From assembly GCF_000372725.1 (NCBI RefSeq), contig NW_005200922.1, forward strand, positions 10,777 through 74,776: a stretch of DNA of 64,000 nt, read 5' to 3'. Shown in pieces: positions 62,666 through 64,000 of this stretch. The stretch comes from Emiliania huxleyi CCMP1516 (taxonomy: Eukaryota > Haptophyta > Isochrysidales > Noelaerhabdaceae). Position 1 is the stretch's first letter; the number at the start of each line of letters is the position of its first letter. A model generated the notes under the pieces. That model was not told the origin of the DNA. It worked only from the letters and a program-made list of their open reading frames with translations, and searched no databases. A program made the position numbers and the translations under genes.

Positions 62666-63643
62666 TTACCTCCCCACGACAGTTCGCCCGTCTGTTGTGT
62701 ATCGCGCGCCTTGCGGGGGGGGGCGCGGAAAAGAGGAACCTCTTAGCGCCATCGCCATGGTGCTGCAAGCAGCGCCGGGCAACGACGGCTTACCGCCTCC
62801 CGGTCCCCCTCGGCACACCTCCGCTGCTTAATGTTCTAATCTAAAATCTGAGGATTGAGGATTCAGACTTCGCTTTAGTGAGGCCAAAGTGAGTTTATGG
62901 ATGTGTGAGAACGATGCGGGCTCGAGGAGTCACGCGGACCGACTCGTCGGTGACTCTGCTGCACGCCGTTTCAGAATTTTTCTCAGCGTGAGCGAGACGT
63001 GGAAGAGTGCCACCGTCGGGTAGGACGGGTCGGCCCGGAGTATCAGAGTAGCCGTCGTGGTCGCGGCGAGCAGCGCCGGCCACTCCGGCGCCGCGTCGGC
63101 AATGTGGGAGCATGTCCACCGCCACTTCGCGGTCGCAGCGCTGTTGTCGCCCGAAACGCCGCATATCCCTCTGGCGGGCCAAAGATCGACTCGCATGTCG
63201 ATTTTGACTCGACGGCGGCATGGAGGCATCACGTCTCCATGCCGCCGTCAAGTCGGAGCCAGTCTACACCACTACAGCGACCACAGCGCTAACCGCAGGG
63301 ATGAGCTTTTCAGAGTCAAGCTTTTGCGCGAAATCCCACACTAGTGGATTTTGGGGCGCTGTGGGCCCCCTGTCCAGCCCATGCGCGTTGTCTGACTGTT
63401 ATCTTCGTCTTTCTTTTGACTAAGCCGAACACAGAGTGAGTGAATCAAGCTCGTCCGCTCACCAAGAGCTACCTAGCCGTCCGGCCTTGCGACACGTGCG
63501 AGCCGGGGCGGGGCCAGTCGGGGCTTGCCTGCCTGTCTGACTGTTTGCAGAGACGCAGCCAATGCGAGCGTGTCCAGCGTGTGTGCAGCGTGTGGCTCGT
63601 GGCCGCCCAGATCTCAGAGCTCGCCGGATCTGTGAGACGTGCG
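62666..63643. other. Region with no named gene; one coding-like minus frame
   Basis: A minus frame at 63232-62930 reads HIADAAPEWPALLAATTTAT LILRADPSYPTVALFHVSLT and stops; composition is coding-like but unrecognised. A hairpin lies just upstream at 63206-63254. The rest is 3' flank of the AARSD1-like gene. Confidence 0.4.
63206..63254. other. Strong 20-bp hairpin
   Basis: GACTCGACGGCGGCATGGAG, 9-nt loop, CTCCATGCCGCCGTCAAGTC: 19 of 20 pairs match. Confidence 0.85.
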
Positions 63644-64000
63644 TCACGGGGCGAGAGCCGCCTCTGCGGCGGCCATCGCAGCCTCCGCCGCGCCAACCTT
63701 TTGGCACTTGCCTTGGAAGCGCCCCCCCCTCCCGCCGCCGCGCCCCTCCAGCGCCGCCGCCACGCCGCCGCTCGCAGCGTCGACGAGGTCGGGCGGCCCC
63801 GCAAGTGTGAAAGTGCCCTCCCCCGCCCCCGGCCCCGCGGTAACGAGGAGCAGCCCCTGCGCCTCGGCCAGCGCCTAGACACTTCCTAGACACTTCCTAG
63901 ACACTTCCTAGGCGAGGAGCAGCCCCTGCGCCTCGGCCAGCGCCTCGTCGAGCGACGCCGCGAGAGCCTTGACGAAATCCGCGTCGGCGGCGGGGCGGTG
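63644..64000 (-). CDS. AARSD1/AlaX-type alanyl-tRNA editing protein, C-terminal part
   Basis: Two exons are seen: from the right edge to 63944 (HRPAADADFVKALAASLDE) and 63874-63644 (ALAEAQGLLLVTAGPGAGEG, TFTLAGPPDLVDAASGG, VAAALEGRGGGRGGRFQGK, then AAEAALAP, stop at 63644). This is the DHHA1-like end of AARSD1, whose GxGGGRxGRFQGK motif binds the tRNA end. The enzyme hydrolyses mischarged Ser-tRNA(Ala). The catalytic HxxxH half lies beyond the right edge. The intron 63943-63875 is an exon-copy GC-AG intron of 69 bp. Confidence 0.85.
63875..63943 (-). other. Exon-copy intron, GTGTCTAG class
   Basis: GACGAG|GCGCTGGCCGAGGCGCAG... then three AAGTGTCTAGG units and TCTAG|GCGCTGGCCGAGGCGCAG. The 33-bp copy is exact. 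Joining gives LDE|ALAEAQG. Confidence 0.88.

Overview
This window looks like nuclear DNA from a microalga, most likely a haptophyte of the Emiliania/Gephyrocapsa/Chrysochromulina kind. The evidence is very high GC, a fucoxanthin-chlorophyll a/c type antenna gene (24.6-25.4 kb), alanine-rich coiled proteins, proline-rich secreted proteins, many short introns, long (CA)n and (GA)n tracts and two assembly gaps (12643-12742 and 47675-47900). The assignment is inferred from gene style; no rRNA or organellar marker is present.

Layout from left to right: an ING-type chromatin reader (minus, runs off the left edge), a plastid-type PAP2 phosphatase, a PET117-like small protein, a PX-domain protein, a coiled-coil protein, a large KH/IQ protein (4.3-8.0 kb), a ~387-bp tandem repeat (8.3-9.1 kb), a truncated copy of the next gene, a bacterial-type GltS sodium/glutamate symporter (11.2-14.7 kb), a DUF1295 membrane reductase, the mitochondrial CDP-DAG synthase TAM41, a secreted M60-like metallopeptidase with a lectin tail (20.3-24.2 kb), the antenna gene, a DTW-domain tRNA modifier divergent from an NHL-BTB protein, an unclassified fossil element, a ubiquitin-like multi-module protein, sacsin and U-box fragments, the ubiquitin-activating enzyme UBA1 (37.7-44.6 kb), a second fossil copy, COP9 signalosome subunit 1 (47.0-50.6 kb), a MYND protein, an RCC1 protein, an F-box gene split by a DNA transposon, an SF2 helicase, a Ser/Thr kinase carried inside a TIR transposon, and an AARSD1/AlaX-type tRNA editing protein running off the right edge.

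The most unusual feature is the introns. In UBA1, CSN1, GltS, the helicase, the KH protein, DTW and AARSD1 most introns follow one plan. The intron begins with a copy of the start of the downstream exon, beginning GC or GT. A block of short tandem repeats follows, whose last monomer ends in AG (TTAATTAG, GTCTAG, TTCACAG and others), and then the real exon starts. A few repeat families recur in unrelated genes. This resembles introner insertion, in which the target-site duplication supplies the donor and the insert supplies the acceptor. GC-AG introns appear to outnumber GT-AG introns among those resolved.

The second highlight is a 1853-bp element (60766-62618) with CAGTGCG inverted ends and a TA target duplication (Tc1/mariner-like). 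It carries an intronless protein kinase and no visible transposase, and it sits inside an older dispersed repeat. Several genes concern ubiquitin or cullin-ligase biology (UBA1, CSN1, F-box, BTB, U-box, ubiquitin-like), but orientations and spacing give no sign of a functional cluster.
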